Counted from the stretch's first letter, positions 9,244 to 18,795 are shown. The stretch: DNA of 64,000 bases from JAJCYL01 sp963664285 (GCA_963664285.2 CAXXNX010000054.1:62001-126000), one strand, 5' to 3'. The notes: a model not told the origin generated them from the letters alone. Numbers and translations are program-made.

Positions 9244-10275
9244 TCACTCTATCCGGAATTCGAGAATATGAAATTTCTGTTCCTCAACATTGTCTCCTTT
9301 ATTCAAATCCCTATCAAATAGTCTATTGAGGTTGTTACCCGCCAGGTCTTCTAACCTACTCTCAATTCTTAAATTGTAAGTTCCTGAGAACCAATCTTCA
9401 GTAGGATAGAATTTCCATAAGCTCTGGTTGTCCTCAATTTCTATTCGACCCCGTATTTTTTCATCTGCTACATATACATCAATAGTTTCGATTGAAAGTA
9501 AATAATCAAGAGATTCATGAAAATTAATCACTAATGGGCGGGTCGACCCCAATTTTGGAACAGACAATTCCCACTTATGCACACTTGGATTATTTCTATC
9601 CGCATTACGTGTATAAAATATCTTGGTGTAAACATGTTTCAGTTTACTTCCATTAACAGATTTCCAACTGTCTGAAACTTCCAATTGATACCTATTACCT
9701 GCAACCAGTGGGGTGCCCAGTAATTGATTAGGTCCGAGATCTCTCTTAATTCGCCCGGGGTCTAACCATAATGTCAATATTGTACCCTCCTCGTTCCACA
9801 ATTCAGGTCTAAGGTCAAGAAATACATCCCGCTCATTTCCCTCTTTGAGATCAAATAGCTTAACATTCCGGAGAGCCTTTCCCTGGGACATTGGTTGAGA
9901 GAACTCAATATAAATTTTAAGGTTGTTTTCCGGAATCGTATCGGCGGATGGATAGACTCCCAGGATCTCAATGTCAGCTTTTTTTGTTATTGGTATCGTA
10001 AAATTAGCCAATACCACATCACCATTAAGTATTTCATAGGTCATCCCCTCACTGAATGGCCAAAGTGGCTGAAAGATTACCCCTGAATCAATTTTTTCAC
10101 TTTCACCCAATAAAGCCACTTCATTACCTTCAAGCCGAATGCTTAAATCGGTTTCGGACATTCCCTTTAATTCTAAAGCAACTGCCTTTTCATTTTCCCA
10201 TATTAATTCAAAGGAAACCTGGGCATGAACTTCTATAGATGCGATGAGAAAGAAAAAAGTGAGAACTGGTTTCAT
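9244..10275 (-). CDS. secreted protein with bacterial Ig-like segments
   Basis: The 343-residue protein has a signal peptide (MKPVLTFFFLIASIEVHA, cleavage likely after HAQ). It is rich in beta strands. ADIEILGVYPSADTIPENNL followed by LKIYIEFSQPMSQGKAL is the typical start of a Big_5/SbsA-type Ig-like domain (PADGATDVPxNxxIxIxFSxPM). A second such segment, RPLVINFHESLDYLLS, ends in LEDLAGNNLNRLFDRD, again typical for the family. Such proteins are exported or cell-surface proteins. No enzymatic motif is visible and the function is unknown. It is separated from the upstream gene by a terminator and so probably has its own promoter. Confidence 0.7.
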   Translation of the reverse strand: MKPVLTFFFLIASIEVHAQVSFELIWENEKAVALELKGMSETDLSIRLEGNEVALLGESEKIDSGVIFQPLWPFSEGMTYEILNGDVVLANFTIPITKKADIEILGVYPSADTIPENNLKIYIEFSQPMSQGKALRNVKLFDLKEGNERDVFLDLRPELWNEEGTILTLWLDPGRIKRDLGPNQLLGTPLVAGNRYQLEVSDSWKSVNGSKLKHVYTKIFYTRNADRNNPSVHKWELSVPKLGSTRPLVINFHESLDYLLSIETIDVYVADEKIRGRIEIEDNQSLWKFYPTEDWFSGTYNLRIESRLEDLAGNNLNRLFDRDLNKGDNVEEQKFHILEFRIE

Positions 10276-10280
10276 CGGGT

Positions 10281-10314
10281 AAAAAAAATCACCCCCAACT
10301 AACGCCAGGGGTGA
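10281..10314 (-). terminator. rho-independent terminator after the gene at 10338-11453
   Basis: On the minus strand TCACCCC pairs with GGGGTGA around a 12-base loop and is followed by eight T residues. It sits between two codirectional secreted-protein genes and should separate their transcripts. Confidence 0.8.
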
Positions 10315-10337
10315 AGGTTAATTTAGGATTGATAATT

Positions 10338-11453
10338 TTATAAATATCTCTCACCGGCAGTCCATAAGTCGAGACTACCATTAGATTTTCTCTGCAAAAC
10401 TACAAACCGATTATTGTCCAATTTATCTAGTTGTATTGCATTTACTATTGGTAAATTAACAAAATCGACGCCTTCTGTTTCAAATCTTTCTTCAACGGGT
10501 TTAGTAAGTGATCCCTGGAATTTTTCCAATTCGGAGAAGCGGATCTTCATCACAGCCCTATTAGAATTCGCCATTATAAGAAACCTCTCCCCATTATTTT
10601 CCATGGTCACTATATCAAGAGGAGAGTTAGAACTGCCCAATTCAGCAACTGTACGTCCTTTAACATGTTTGCCTGGCTTTAATTGATCCAATGGAAACAA
10701 AACCAGTGGAGTACAGGTATAGCTGGCTATCACATGTGGCTTCCCATTCACCAGGCTTGTAGTAAATGTTTTCACAGGCGCATATGTTTCAAAACGACCG
10801 TGAGCGGCATGCCAAATTTCGATTGAAGCTTGTTCCTGGGCTTCACTAAATGGAAAAGAAATACTTCTAAATGTGGAACTGAACTCCTTGTTCGACAAGC
10901 CGGTAACCAGAACCTTATCCTCAAAATAATTCATATCCGAAATGGCCCATTTCCTTAGAGGGCGACCTCTTCTGTCTTCAGCGTCATTCTCAACAGGTGC
11001 ATTAATCGCTGCCTGAGAATATTTTATGTTCTCGAGACTTACGGCCTCAATTTTGTCTCCATTAATCTTTACTAAGGCAGGTAAACCATCCGCACCATGT
11101 ATCGAAATATAAACTTTCTTAGACAGCGGGTGAACCGCTAAATCCTGGATAGTAATATTCTCTACCGTTGTTCCCAGGGCTGCTGCCAGTTTTCGATCAA
11201 TACCCTCCATTTTGATCTCAGCAGGATCAATGGTCACCACATCATCTGTTTCAATGGCATAAATTGCTGCATTTTTAGAATCTCCGATAAATAGGATCCC
11301 GTCAGGACCAAAAACCATTGCATTGATCGATTGAAGTGCGGGTGAACCTAGAGCGAAATTCTCTTTATAATTCTTTTTCTTGCCATCGTTACCATTAGCA
11401 AAAACTACAGTTGTGGATAATAGAACTGTAAAAATTAAGGATAATCTTTTCAT
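10338..11453 (-). CDS. secreted beta-propeller-like protein of unknown function
   Basis: The 371-residue protein has a signal peptide (MKRLSLIFTVLLSTTVVFANG). It has repeated beta-propeller-like phrases, for example NAMVFGPDGILFIGDS, DLAVHPLSKKVYISI and DMNYFEDKVLVTGLS, consistent with an NHL/SMP-30-like propeller in the periplasm or outside. No catalytic residues are recognised. It ends in a clear terminator and precedes another secreted protein in the same orientation, which may be coincidental. The substrate and role cannot be derived from sequence. Confidence 0.65.
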   Translation of the reverse strand: MKRLSLIFTVLLSTTVVFANGNDGKKKNYKENFALGSPALQSINAMVFGPDGILFIGDSKNAAIYAIETDDVVTIDPAEIKMEGIDRKLAAALGTTVENITIQDLAVHPLSKKVYISIHGADGLPALVKINGDKIEAVSLENIKYSQAAINAPVENDAEDRRGRPLRKWAISDMNYFEDKVLVTGLSNKEFSSTFRSISFPFSEAQEQASIEIWHAAHGRFETYAPVKTFTTSLVNGKPHVIASYTCTPLVLFPLDQLKPGKHVKGRTVAELGSSNSPLDIVTMENNGERFLIMANSNRAVMKIRFSELEKFQGSLTKPVEERFETEGVDFVNLPIVNAIQLDKLDNNRFVVLQRKSNGSLDLWTAGERYL

Positions 11454-11705
11454 AACAATTAGTGTTTTTGAAGTGATGTGACGCTTGGTAAATAAATATA
11501 CTCAATTGGTTTGTTTTCTATGCCCAATTTTTGGTCAATGGTCAAATAGGCTGACGATCTGACAATTATAAAGAAAGTAAAATCTCTGCCACATCGGTAG
11601 CAGCTCCATAAAACAATATTGTATTAATTGGTATTGTATTAGACAATCACATTTTAATAACTGAGTTAATATAGCATCTTGCGGATAGATTTATTAGTTT
11701 GAATG

Positions 11706-12779
11706 GCTAAGTTCTAAATAACACAGCAATTATTATTATCTTCGCTATATGATATCAAGTCAAGAGATCAAAAATTTATTTGCACAATTGCCGATAAGTT
11801 CCCAAACCGAATTGTTGGATGAGTTGCTCCAGGAGCAGGAATTACAAGGCAAAGTATTGATTGCCGCTCAACAACAAATAGCAGAGAAAAGAAAGAAGAA
11901 ACCCTGTCCAAATTGCACAAGCGAGAAGGTATATAAGAGGGGCAGACAAAAAGGTGTGCAGATGTATCAGTGCAATGAATGTAAAAGATGGTACAGTGAA
12001 ACAACAGGGACACCTTTGTATGACATCAAGCTTAAATCAAAATGGCAATCTTATCTGCGCTGCATGGAGCAGGGCATGCCGATAAAAAAGATAGCAAAAC
12101 AAATCGGAATAAGCATCCAGACAAGCTTCGACTGGCGGCATAAGATATTGAGTTCACTAAATGAGTTTGTTCCCGAACAGTTATCCTCGGAAGTAGAATG
12201 TGATGAATTGGAACTGGCACTTAACAACAAGGGCAGTCGAAATTTAGATAGGGCAGCAAGAAAGAGGGGAAACGATTTCATACGGAATATGGGAAAGGAA
12301 GAGGTCACAGTTGTCCAGGTAGTAACAGCGGTTGAACGCAAGGGGGAGAAGTACCTTAAAGCTGTTGCATCAAAACGGCTGAGCAAAGAAGAAATTTCAA
12401 AGGCCATTGGATGGGAAGTTGGCCTACGGTGCAACCTTGATTACAGATAAGCACCCTTCTTATAAGGCTTTTGCCAAAGACAACCCCTCCATAAAGCACA
12501 AAGCGCTATTGGCCAAAGATCATGTGGATAGAGATGATAAAACAATCCATCTGCAAAAAGTAAACAATGTTCACACTCAACTTAGGACATTCTTACGCCC
12601 ATTCAATGGTGTCAGTTCCAAATATTTGCAAAACTACCTGAATTGGTATGCTTATGCTGACCGAATAAGAGAGAGTAAAACAACTTTGAAACAATGGTTT
12701 CTGACTATGCTATTAACGGATCAAGCCTATCATCTGTATGAGCTATTTAAACAAAATGCTGTTATAATTAGAACTTAGC
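11706..12779 (+). mobile_element. IS1595-type insertion sequence
   Basis: Terminal inverted repeats GCTAAGTTCTAA at 11706-11717 and TTAGAACTTAGC at 12768-12779 bound a transposase reading frame. No target duplication is obvious (left flank TTTGAATG, right flank TCTCTATA), suggesting an old insertion or altered flanks. Confidence 0.75.
11749..12778 (+). pseudogene. IS1595/ISXO2-like transposase (frameshifted)
   Basis: The N-terminal part (11749-12450) has a zinc ribbon CPNCTSEKVYKRG...YQCNECKRWYSE, a helix-turn-helix-like segment (IKKIAKQIGISIQTSFDWRH) and the first catalytic Asp in VECDELEL. The C-terminal part, in another frame from about 12407, begins DGKLAYGATLITDKHPSYKA with the second Asp, and ends ...LNWYAYADRIRES. 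These features fit the IS1595 (ISXO2-like) family. Joining needs a one-base change near 12405-12415. No canonical slippery heptamer is in the correct phase and this family is not known to need frameshifting, so a broken gene or a sequence error is more likely. Confidence 0.75.
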
Positions 12780-12845
12780 TCTCTATATCAATCAGATGCT
12801 GCAGCCTCTACTTTTTTCAGGACCTCTTTATATCCCTTTACACGT

Positions 12846-13371
12846 TCAATATAAAGTATAGAATTTCTCAACTGTATCCCAACGTACCTGGTAGATAATT
12901 TCGTTATCGTCACTTTCCCACCGTAGTTGATAATAGTTGATCAAAGAAACAATTTCACTGCCATAAAGAATACGGAATTTGAGTCTTTTTATAAAATACG
13001 AGTTACGTGAGTTCAACCCACGAATTTTGAATTTGCCATTATTCCTGATGAGTCTGGAAGTAATGTCCGTCTCCAATTGATACATGGTCTGAAATAGTTC
13101 ATCGTCGATATAATAAAATACTACACTACTCACATTTGCTCCCTCCACTTCCAAATCCGGTTCATCCTTGGTGAAGAAGCTAACCCTGTCATTATAAAAT
13201 TCTCCAAATAGATCCGCGTCAATCAATTCATGCAGCTCTGGCTTCATTGCTAGGTGCTCTGGTCGGGACTTCGATATCTCCTCTTTGATCTCCACCCGTA
13301 GTCACTGCCTTTTGATTTTGTTGTTGACAAGCATTAAAAAGAACATAAAGAAATAACCAGTATCTCGACAT
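12846..13371 (-). pseudogene. lipoprotein of unknown function (one frameshift)
   Basis: ATG at 13371 gives MSRYWLFLYVLFNACQQQNQ, a short signal peptide with lipobox LFNAC, then KAVTTG. After a one-base shift near 13300 the other frame continues EIKEEISKSRPEHLAMKPEL and runs for about 145 residues to the stop at 12846. The mature part is rich in Asp/Glu, Tyr and Phe (FGEFYNDRVSFFTKDEPDLE, WESDDNEIIYQVRW) and resembles a SnoaL/NTF2-like or DUF4440-like beta-rich fold only loosely. No family is claimed. The two halves fit so well that a sequencing error is plausible. The gene is divergent from the NRAMP-like transporter. Confidence 0.6.
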
Positions 13372-13489
13372 ACTGGAAAATTAAAGCATATTTCAAATAC
13401 TCCCTTAAAAAGATGCCTCATTAGCTTTTCAAATAAATTAATGTTTGACAAGTTGATGTATGGCATTAATTTCCACATCAACAATTGGA

Positions 13490-14716
13490 ATGATATTGCT
13501 TAAAAAATTAAAAAATATTGGCCCTGGTGCCATGGTTGCTGCTGCATTCATTGGTCCCGGTACGGTTACCACCGCTACCATTGCCGGTTCAAGTTATGGC
13601 TTTACCCTCCTCTGGGCCATTGTGTTTTCTATCCTGGCAACTTTCCTACTTCAGGAAATGGCGTCCCGATTAGGCGTGGTAGGGAGAATGGGTGTTGGAG
13701 AAGCTATTCGAAAAAAAGCGAAACATCCTCTATTTAAAATATTTTCAACTTTCCTAGTTCTAGGAGCAATTCTTATTGGCAATGCCGCATACGAAGCAGG
13801 AAATATTACCGGCGCTGTATTAGGTTTTGATACATACACGGAAAATCTCACGGATCTGCCCTTCAACCCCCTGATCTTTGTTATTGGAGTAGCTGCATTT
13901 TTATTACTCTTTAGTGGGAAGTACAAACTGATTGAACGCAGCCTTATAGTAATGGTGAGTGTCATGGGAGCAGTATTCCTGTTTGCGTCGATCATGCTAA
14001 AACCCGACATTGGGGAGATCATAAAAAGCATCTTCATTCCTACCATGCCTAAAGGGGCGCTAATGATGGTGGTAGGATTGATCGGCACCACTGTGGTACC
14101 CTATAATCTCTTCTTACACGCTGCAGCTGTGAAAGAACGATGGTCCGGCGCTGATCACTTATCTGACTCACGTTGGGACACAGCCTTATCCGTAATTATC
14201 GGAGGACTGATCACCATGGCTATTCTCATTTCTTCAGCGGTTGCGTTTGCCGGAAAGAATAAGGTGGTTAGCAAAGGATCCGACCTGGCTGAGCAACTCT
14301 ACCCCGTTCTTGGAGAGTGGTCTGTAATATTTATCGCATTGGGATTTCTTGCGGCCGGATTATCGTCTTCCGTGACTGCCCCATTAGCTGCTGCTTTCGC
14401 CACCACTGAAATTTTGGGGTGGCCCCATGATTTAAAAGGAAAAAAATTTCGAATGGCGTGGCTTTTTGTATTAGTTAATGGCCTGATCTTTTCCTCACTT
14501 GGTTTTAATCCAACCAGTGTCATACTCTTCGCCCAAGTGGCCAATGGCATGTTATTGCCTATAATCGCATTATTTTTACTATGGATTGTCAATGACAAAA
14601 ATATCATGGGTGAATATGTTAATTCCAGGCTGGTGAACATCCTTGGTTTGTTAGTAATAATTTTAACCCTGATTCTTGGTATCAGAGGAATCTTATCAGC
14701 TTTACAAATTATCTAA
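13490..14716 (+). CDS. NRAMP-fold transporter lacking the metal-binding motif, linked to 5-oxoprolinase
   Basis: The 408-residue polytopic membrane protein has about 11 hydrophobic helices. Helix 1 reads GPGAMVAAAFIGPGTVTTAT, where metal-transporting NRAMPs have DPGN; helix 6 reads GTTVVPYNLFLHAAAVKER, where they have MPH. Both metal-coordinating motifs are therefore absent (Gly-Pro-Gly-Thr instead of Asp-Pro-Gly-Asn, and Val-Pro-Tyr instead of Met-Pro-His). It is encoded 3 bp upstream of pxpA, paralleling ycsG next to ycsF (pxpA) and kipI/kipA (pxpB/pxpC) in Bacillus subtilis. The natural inference is uptake of 5-oxoproline or a similar organic substrate rather than Mn or Fe. ATG at 13490 is chosen because family members start just before KKLKNIGPG; an ATG at 13460 is also in frame. 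Confidence 0.85.
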   Translation: MILLKKLKNIGPGAMVAAAFIGPGTVTTATIAGSSYGFTLLWAIVFSILATFLLQEMASRLGVVGRMGVGEAIRKKAKHPLFKIFSTFLVLGAILIGNAAYEAGNITGAVLGFDTYTENLTDLPFNPLIFVIGVAAFLLLFSGKYKLIERSLIVMVSVMGAVFLFASIMLKPDIGEIIKSIFIPTMPKGALMMVVGLIGTTVVPYNLFLHAAAVKERWSGADHLSDSRWDTALSVIIGGLITMAILISSAVAFAGKNKVVSKGSDLAEQLYPVLGEWSVIFIALGFLAAGLSSSVTAPLAAAFATTEILGWPHDLKGKKFRMAWLFVLVNGLIFSSLGFNPTSVILFAQVANGMLLPIIALFLLWIVNDKNIMGEYVNSRLVNILGLLVIILTLILGIRGILSALQII

Positions 14717-14719
14717 AAT

Positions 14720-15481
14720 ATGCCTGAGATTGATATTAACTGTGATATGGGCGAAAGCTACGGGAATTTCAAAATAGGAAATGACGATGCTATTTTTCCC
14801 TATATCACTTCCTGTAACATCGCTTGCGGGTTCCACGGAGGTGACCCACTACATATAGAAGGGACCATCAAAAATGCGCTCAAACATGGTGTTCAGATCG
14901 GGGCGCATCCGGGGTATCCGGATCTACAAGGGTTTGGTAGAAGGCGAATGCATATAGTATCTGAAGAATTAAGAGCATTGGTCAAATATCAAATCGCAGC
15001 CATAAAATCAATTACAGAATCACTGGGGGGGCATTTGAGCTATGTAAAACCACATGGCGCTTTATATAACACCGCTGCAGACAACGAGGGTGAAGCAAAT
15101 GCTATTGCCAAAGCAGTTCATGAAATAGATCCCGATCTGACTTTGATGGGAATGGCCGGAAGTTTTCTTGAAAAGACAGCCGGTAAAGTGAACCTGTCAT
15201 TTGTAACCGAGGCTTTTGCAGACCGAAGATATGAAACCAACGGAAGATTGCGGTCAAGGGATAAGGAGGATGCTGTCATACAATCAGCCGATGAGGCAGC
15301 AGAACAAGTAGTTTCAATAGTGTTGGAAAAGAAGGTCAATAGCTATGATGGCAGTCCCGTCGATATTTACGCACAAAGCATTTGCATTCATGGTGATAAC
15401 CCAATAGCCGTCTCAATACTTCGGACAATCGACACGAAGCTGAAGGAAAGTAATATCTTGAAAAAGAGCTTTTTCAAATGA
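14720..15481 (+). CDS. pxpA: 5-oxoprolinase subunit A (LamB/YcsF family)
   Basis: Subunit of the ATP-dependent PxpABC 5-oxoprolinase that opens the pyroglutamate ring to glutamate. The 253-residue protein has the family signature DINCDMGESYGNFKIGNDD, CNIACGFHGGDP, IGAHPGYPDLQGFGRR, YVKPHGALYN and EAFADRRYETNGRLRSR, and ends with ICIHGDNPIAV. All conserved Asp/His residues expected of the family appear present. It overlaps pxpB by 4 bp (ATGA), typical of a coupled operon, and follows the transporter gene by 3 bp. Confidence 0.95.
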   Translation: MPEIDINCDMGESYGNFKIGNDDAIFPYITSCNIACGFHGGDPLHIEGTIKNALKHGVQIGAHPGYPDLQGFGRRRMHIVSEELRALVKYQIAAIKSITESLGGHLSYVKPHGALYNTAADNEGEANAIAKAVHEIDPDLTLMGMAGSFLEKTAGKVNLSFVTEAFADRRYETNGRLRSRDKEDAVIQSADEAAEQVVSIVLEKKVNSYDGSPVDIYAQSICIHGDNPIAVSILRTIDTKLKESNILKKSFFK

Positions 15482-16197
15482 TGAAATTTCATCCCTATGG
15501 AGATAGCGCTGTTCTCATAAATTTCGAACAAAAGATTGATCCCGAAATCAATGCGAAGGTGATAGCCATCGCTGACACCCTGGAAAATTCGGAAATTAAA
15601 GGATTAGTAAGTTACATTCCGGCGTATTGCTCCATTACCATTATTTACAATCCTTTGGTAACAGTTTACGATGAGATTTGTGAGCAAGTTGAAGAACTTG
15701 TCGCCAAATCCAGGGATGGGAAAGTGCCTGATCCCAGAACACTGAACATTCCGGTATGCTATGAAGGTGATTGTAGCCTTGATTTGGAAGAGGTTAGAAA
15801 ACAAACCGGTCTTTCTCCCAAAAGTATCATTGAGATCCATACCTCTATAACATTCCAGGTTTATATGCTGGGGTTTTTGCCGGGGTTCGTATACATGGGC
15901 AGTTTACCGGAATCGCTGTCTTGCGCCAGAAAGCCAAAACCGAGGTTGAGAGTACCCCCGCGTTCAGTTGGGTTGGCAGGCTTACAGACAGGTATATATC
16001 CCTCCGAAGCACCGGGTGGCTGGCAAATAATCGGAAAAACTCCTTTGAACATTTTTGATGGTAAAAATGAAAATCCCTTTTTGTTTAAGGCTGGAGACCA
16101 AGTCAAATTTCATGCAATTTCAACCAAGGCTCATTTAAAGTTTGAGCTGAAAGTTGAGTCCGGCAGTTTCAACATTGAGGAAATATATGGACAATAA
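15478..16197 (+). CDS. pxpB: 5-oxoprolinase subunit B (KipI family)
   Basis: The 239-residue protein matches the AHS1/KipI domain: FHPYGDSAVLINFEQKIDPE at the start, IPVCYEGDCSLDLEEV, TSITFQVYMLGFLPGFVYMG, RLRVPPRSVGLAGLQTGIYP and SEAPGGWQIIGKTP. With PxpC it forms the cyclophilin-like catalytic part of 5-oxoprolinase. The start may be ATG 15478 or the adjacent ATG 15481; the first gives a 4-bp overlap with pxpA. Its last codons overlap pxpC by 11 bp. Confidence 0.94.
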   Translation: MMKFHPYGDSAVLINFEQKIDPEINAKVIAIADTLENSEIKGLVSYIPAYCSITIIYNPLVTVYDEICEQVEELVAKSRDGKVPDPRTLNIPVCYEGDCSLDLEEVRKQTGLSPKSIIEIHTSITFQVYMLGFLPGFVYMGSLPESLSCARKPKPRLRVPPRSVGLAGLQTGIYPSEAPGGWQIIGKTPLNIFDGKNENPFLFKAGDQVKFHAISTKAHLKFELKVESGSFNIEEIYGQ

Positions 16198-17125
16198 AGT
16201 GATATTTCATTTTAGGAAAGCGGGCCTCCAGACTCTTGTTCAAGATACCGGCAGAATTGGTCATCAAGCTTTTGGCGTACCGATTGGCGGCGTCATGGAT
16301 AAATCTTCCGCACGCATTGCTAATTGGCTGGTCGGAAACAATTTTGATACTCCAGCACTTGAGATAACCTTGATTGGTCCGCAAATTGAAGTTGAGGGAG
16401 ATTGCCAGATTGCGCTGACTGGGGCCGATATTTCTCCAATGATTGATGGGGCTATTGTGCCCATGTATAAAACTCTTTCAATTAATAGTGGTTCAAAACT
16501 TTCGTTTGGACCATTGAAAAGCGGATGTAGGGCTTATTTGGCAATAAGAGGAAAATGGATGGTAAAAAAGTGGCTAAATAGTTATAGTGCATTTTTACTT
16601 TCTGAAAAAGATTTGACACCCGATAGCATTCCGAAGAAAGGCAACGTGATATCAATAGAAACCAAGAATTCGATATCGGCGAGAGAATTTCCTAAAGAAC
16701 TTCGCCCTCGGTTTCCTAAAACAATCACAGTCAGCATATTACCGGGACCTGAATTTGACGATTTTTCAAAACGCTCCACAGATCATTTCTTAAGACGAGG
16801 CCACAGTGTTACTGCAGATTCGAATAGAATGGGATACCGTCTTGAAACTCAACTTGAGGGCTTTGAGCCGAAACAAGAGGTAATCTCTTCAGGTATTGTT
16901 AAAGGTACTATTCAAATAACCAATTCCGGTCAACCCATCATATTAATGTCCGATGCGCAAACAACCGGTGGTTATCCGAGACTGGGCAACGTTATTACTG
17001 CTCATTTAGACAAACTGGCTCAATTAAAACCAGGGGATGAAGTGGTGTTCACTCCTACTATTTTAAAGGATGCTTATCAGGCTCTTTGTGATCAGGAGGA
17101 AACTTTAAACCTGGTATTAAGCTAA
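16187..17125 (+). CDS. pxpC: 5-oxoprolinase subunit C (KipA family)
   Basis: The 312-residue protein has the AHS2/KipA domain: FRKAGLQTLVQDTGRIGHQA, GVPIGGVMDKSSARIANWLV, LEITLIGPQIE, ALTGADISP, FGPLKSGCRAYLAIRG, NRMGYRLETQLEG, SSGIVKGTIQI and LMSDAQTTGGYPRLGNVIT. ATG at 16187 is chosen because MDNKVIFHFRKAG matches family starts; an in-frame ATG at 16154 lies deep in pxpB. The gene ends 49 bp before an IS1380 element, so no further operon member survives downstream. Confidence 0.94.
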   Translation: MDNKVIFHFRKAGLQTLVQDTGRIGHQAFGVPIGGVMDKSSARIANWLVGNNFDTPALEITLIGPQIEVEGDCQIALTGADISPMIDGAIVPMYKTLSINSGSKLSFGPLKSGCRAYLAIRGKWMVKKWLNSYSAFLLSEKDLTPDSIPKKGNVISIETKNSISAREFPKELRPRFPKTITVSILPGPEFDDFSKRSTDHFLRRGHSVTADSNRMGYRLETQLEGFEPKQEVISSGIVKGTIQITNSGQPIILMSDAQTTGGYPRLGNVITAHLDKLAQLKPGDEVVFTPTILKDAYQALCDQEETLNLVLS

Positions 17126-17174
17126 ATTTAAAGTCTTTTCTTTCTTACCTATCACATCATTTCCAATAACTTAA

Positions 17175-18795
17175 CCCGCATTATTCATAGGCCACCAATT
17201 TTGGGATTAATAATGGGTTGCTAACTATTTTTGATTGGAGTGTATGTATTAATTTGAAGATCAACCAGGTTTCTGGATTTCAAAGGACATTAGAGCGTTT
17301 TTTTGTTAGAATTTTTCAATTTTCAGTCAAAGCTCTATTGTGTTCTTATGGAAGAACATTTTTTTGATTAAACCAAACTGTTTAACTGATCGGTCAGTTC
17401 ACCGTAAGCAAATCGCCCAGCAGGTATTGATATCTAAAGGCTCTTGAGAATTGTATTGTCAATGATCTTTTCCTTTCTTTCAGGCACGCCCCAACCTTCA
17501 TCAGGTAAAGCCGGATATTGTCCACTTGCCATCGTTTAGCAAAGTGGTGTTTTGTTTTGGCAATTAATAATTTAATCTGCCGGAACATTTCATAACAGAG
17601 GGTAGCGATGATTAAACGCATGAAATTGGCCCAGTAGCGATGACAGGAAAGCCGGTCGGAATAAGTCATGTTTTTGAGTTCCTTTATTCGATTTTCACTG
17701 GCATCACCTCGCTTGACATAAAAATCAAAGTAAATCTGTTGAGCGGTCATCGCTTCAAAGTTGCTCACAAAGTAACGGACATTCATTCCTTTTCCGGTAG
17801 ACTCCACTTTGGCGTACAGCTTTTCAGAACGATCCCAGCTTTTGGCCTGGTAAGTAAACGGGCCAACAAACTCTTGATGTTTGATGATTTTTGAAGCATA
17901 TTCCTTTTTTACTTCAATGATAGTCTGTTTGGTAAAAGTCTTTAAAACTTCATTACTACTAATACCTAAACAAAATTGAAGGTCAAACTGCTTAGCTATC
18001 CGATAAAAAGATGCTCCTGAAAAGCCACTATCCGCTCGAATAAGGATCTTTACTGAGGGCAGTTTTTTTCTGATTTTAATGACAATCCTTTTCAATAAGG
18101 CCACAAACCATTTGTTGGAGTGACAATTGCCCGGACGTAGTACTGGTAAAATGACCTGACCGGTGTTCCCGTCCTTAAAGAACAACTCATGGTACATAGT
18201 CTGTCCATAATAGCCATTATACAAACTGAGTTGTTGGGATCCATGAGTAGGGTCATCGGTACCATCTACATCAATGATGATTTGACCAGTCTTCTCTTTC
18301 AACTCCTCTACATAACGGTCTACAAACCATTGACTCATCTGGTAGATCAGACTCCGATCGGCCTTGTTTTCAAATCGACTTAAAGTAGGCTGGGAACATA
18401 ATCCGCTATCTAGTACTTTACGGATCACCGGATCCTCTCGGAGTTTTTGTTCGTCATTGCAATCCTGATAGCCCTGCATCATTAAAAACACCCGTTGGCG
18501 AAGCATTTCTTCATAAGTGTATTCGATAAAAAAGGGGTTTCGATAGTCAGGAATCAGTGCGGCGAAGCTTTTTAATAGACCAGTCTTTCTCTCTACTTTT
18601 TCACTTAACAATATCGCTCCGTCTGAGCTAATCGTTGATGCTGAAAAATCAAATTTAAAAGCTTGTTTTCCTCGATAAAATACGGTATCTTTTTCCTTAT
18701 ATTCAGGCATAAATTAATTGCTTATTTTGTTGTCTAACTATCTCAATATAAGCAATTTATGCCTGTTTTTTATTGTCTACTATGAATTTTTCGGG
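17175..18795 (-). mobile_element. IS1380-family element, copy 2 (intact, 1621 bp)
   Basis: TTAA duplications lie at 17171-17174 and 18796-18799. The termini are imperfect inverted repeats: CCCGCATTATTCATAG on the transposase 3' side and CCCGAAAAATTCATAG on its 5' side (13 of 16 identical). About 215 bp of noncoding DNA with the palindrome GTTCTTATGGAAGAAC follows the transposase gene. Inserted just behind pxpC. Confidence 0.95.
17394..18710 (-). CDS. IS1380-family transposase (copy 2)
   Basis: The 438-residue DDE transposase catalyses cut-and-paste movement of its element. The first catalytic Asp lies in IIIDVDGTDDPTHGSQQL (about residues 145-160), a hallmark of the IS1380 family; the second is in KILIRADSGFSGASF (about 225-240); the Glu is in GDASENRIKELKNMTYSDRL (about 330-350). 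This copy differs from the others by one residue near position 27 (Thr where the others have Ala). All six full-length copies in the window otherwise agree almost residue for residue, which indicates recent spread. Confidence 0.95.
   Translation of the reverse strand: MPEYKEKDTVFYRGKQAFKFDFSASTISSDGAILLSEKVERKTGLLKSFAALIPDYRNPFFIEYTYEEMLRQRVFLMMQGYQDCNDEQKLREDPVIRKVLDSGLCSQPTLSRFENKADRSLIYQMSQWFVDRYVEELKEKTGQIIIDVDGTDDPTHGSQQLSLYNGYYGQTMYHELFFKDGNTGQVILPVLRPGNCHSNKWFVALLKRIVIKIRKKLPSVKILIRADSGFSGASFYRIAKQFDLQFCLGISSNEVLKTFTKQTIIEVKKEYASKIIKHQEFVGPFTYQAKSWDRSEKLYAKVESTGKGMNVRYFVSNFEAMTAQQIYFDFYVKRGDASENRIKELKNMTYSDRLSCHRYWANFMRLIIATLCYEMFRQIKLLIAKTKHHFAKRWQVDNIRLYLMKVGACLKERKRSLTIQFSRAFRYQYLLGDLLTVN

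Noticed and set aside
12380..12430. Programmed ribosomal frameshift in the IS1595 transposase.
   Set aside because: The change needed is +1, the AAATTTC stretch is not in slippery phase, and the family is not known to use frameshifting.
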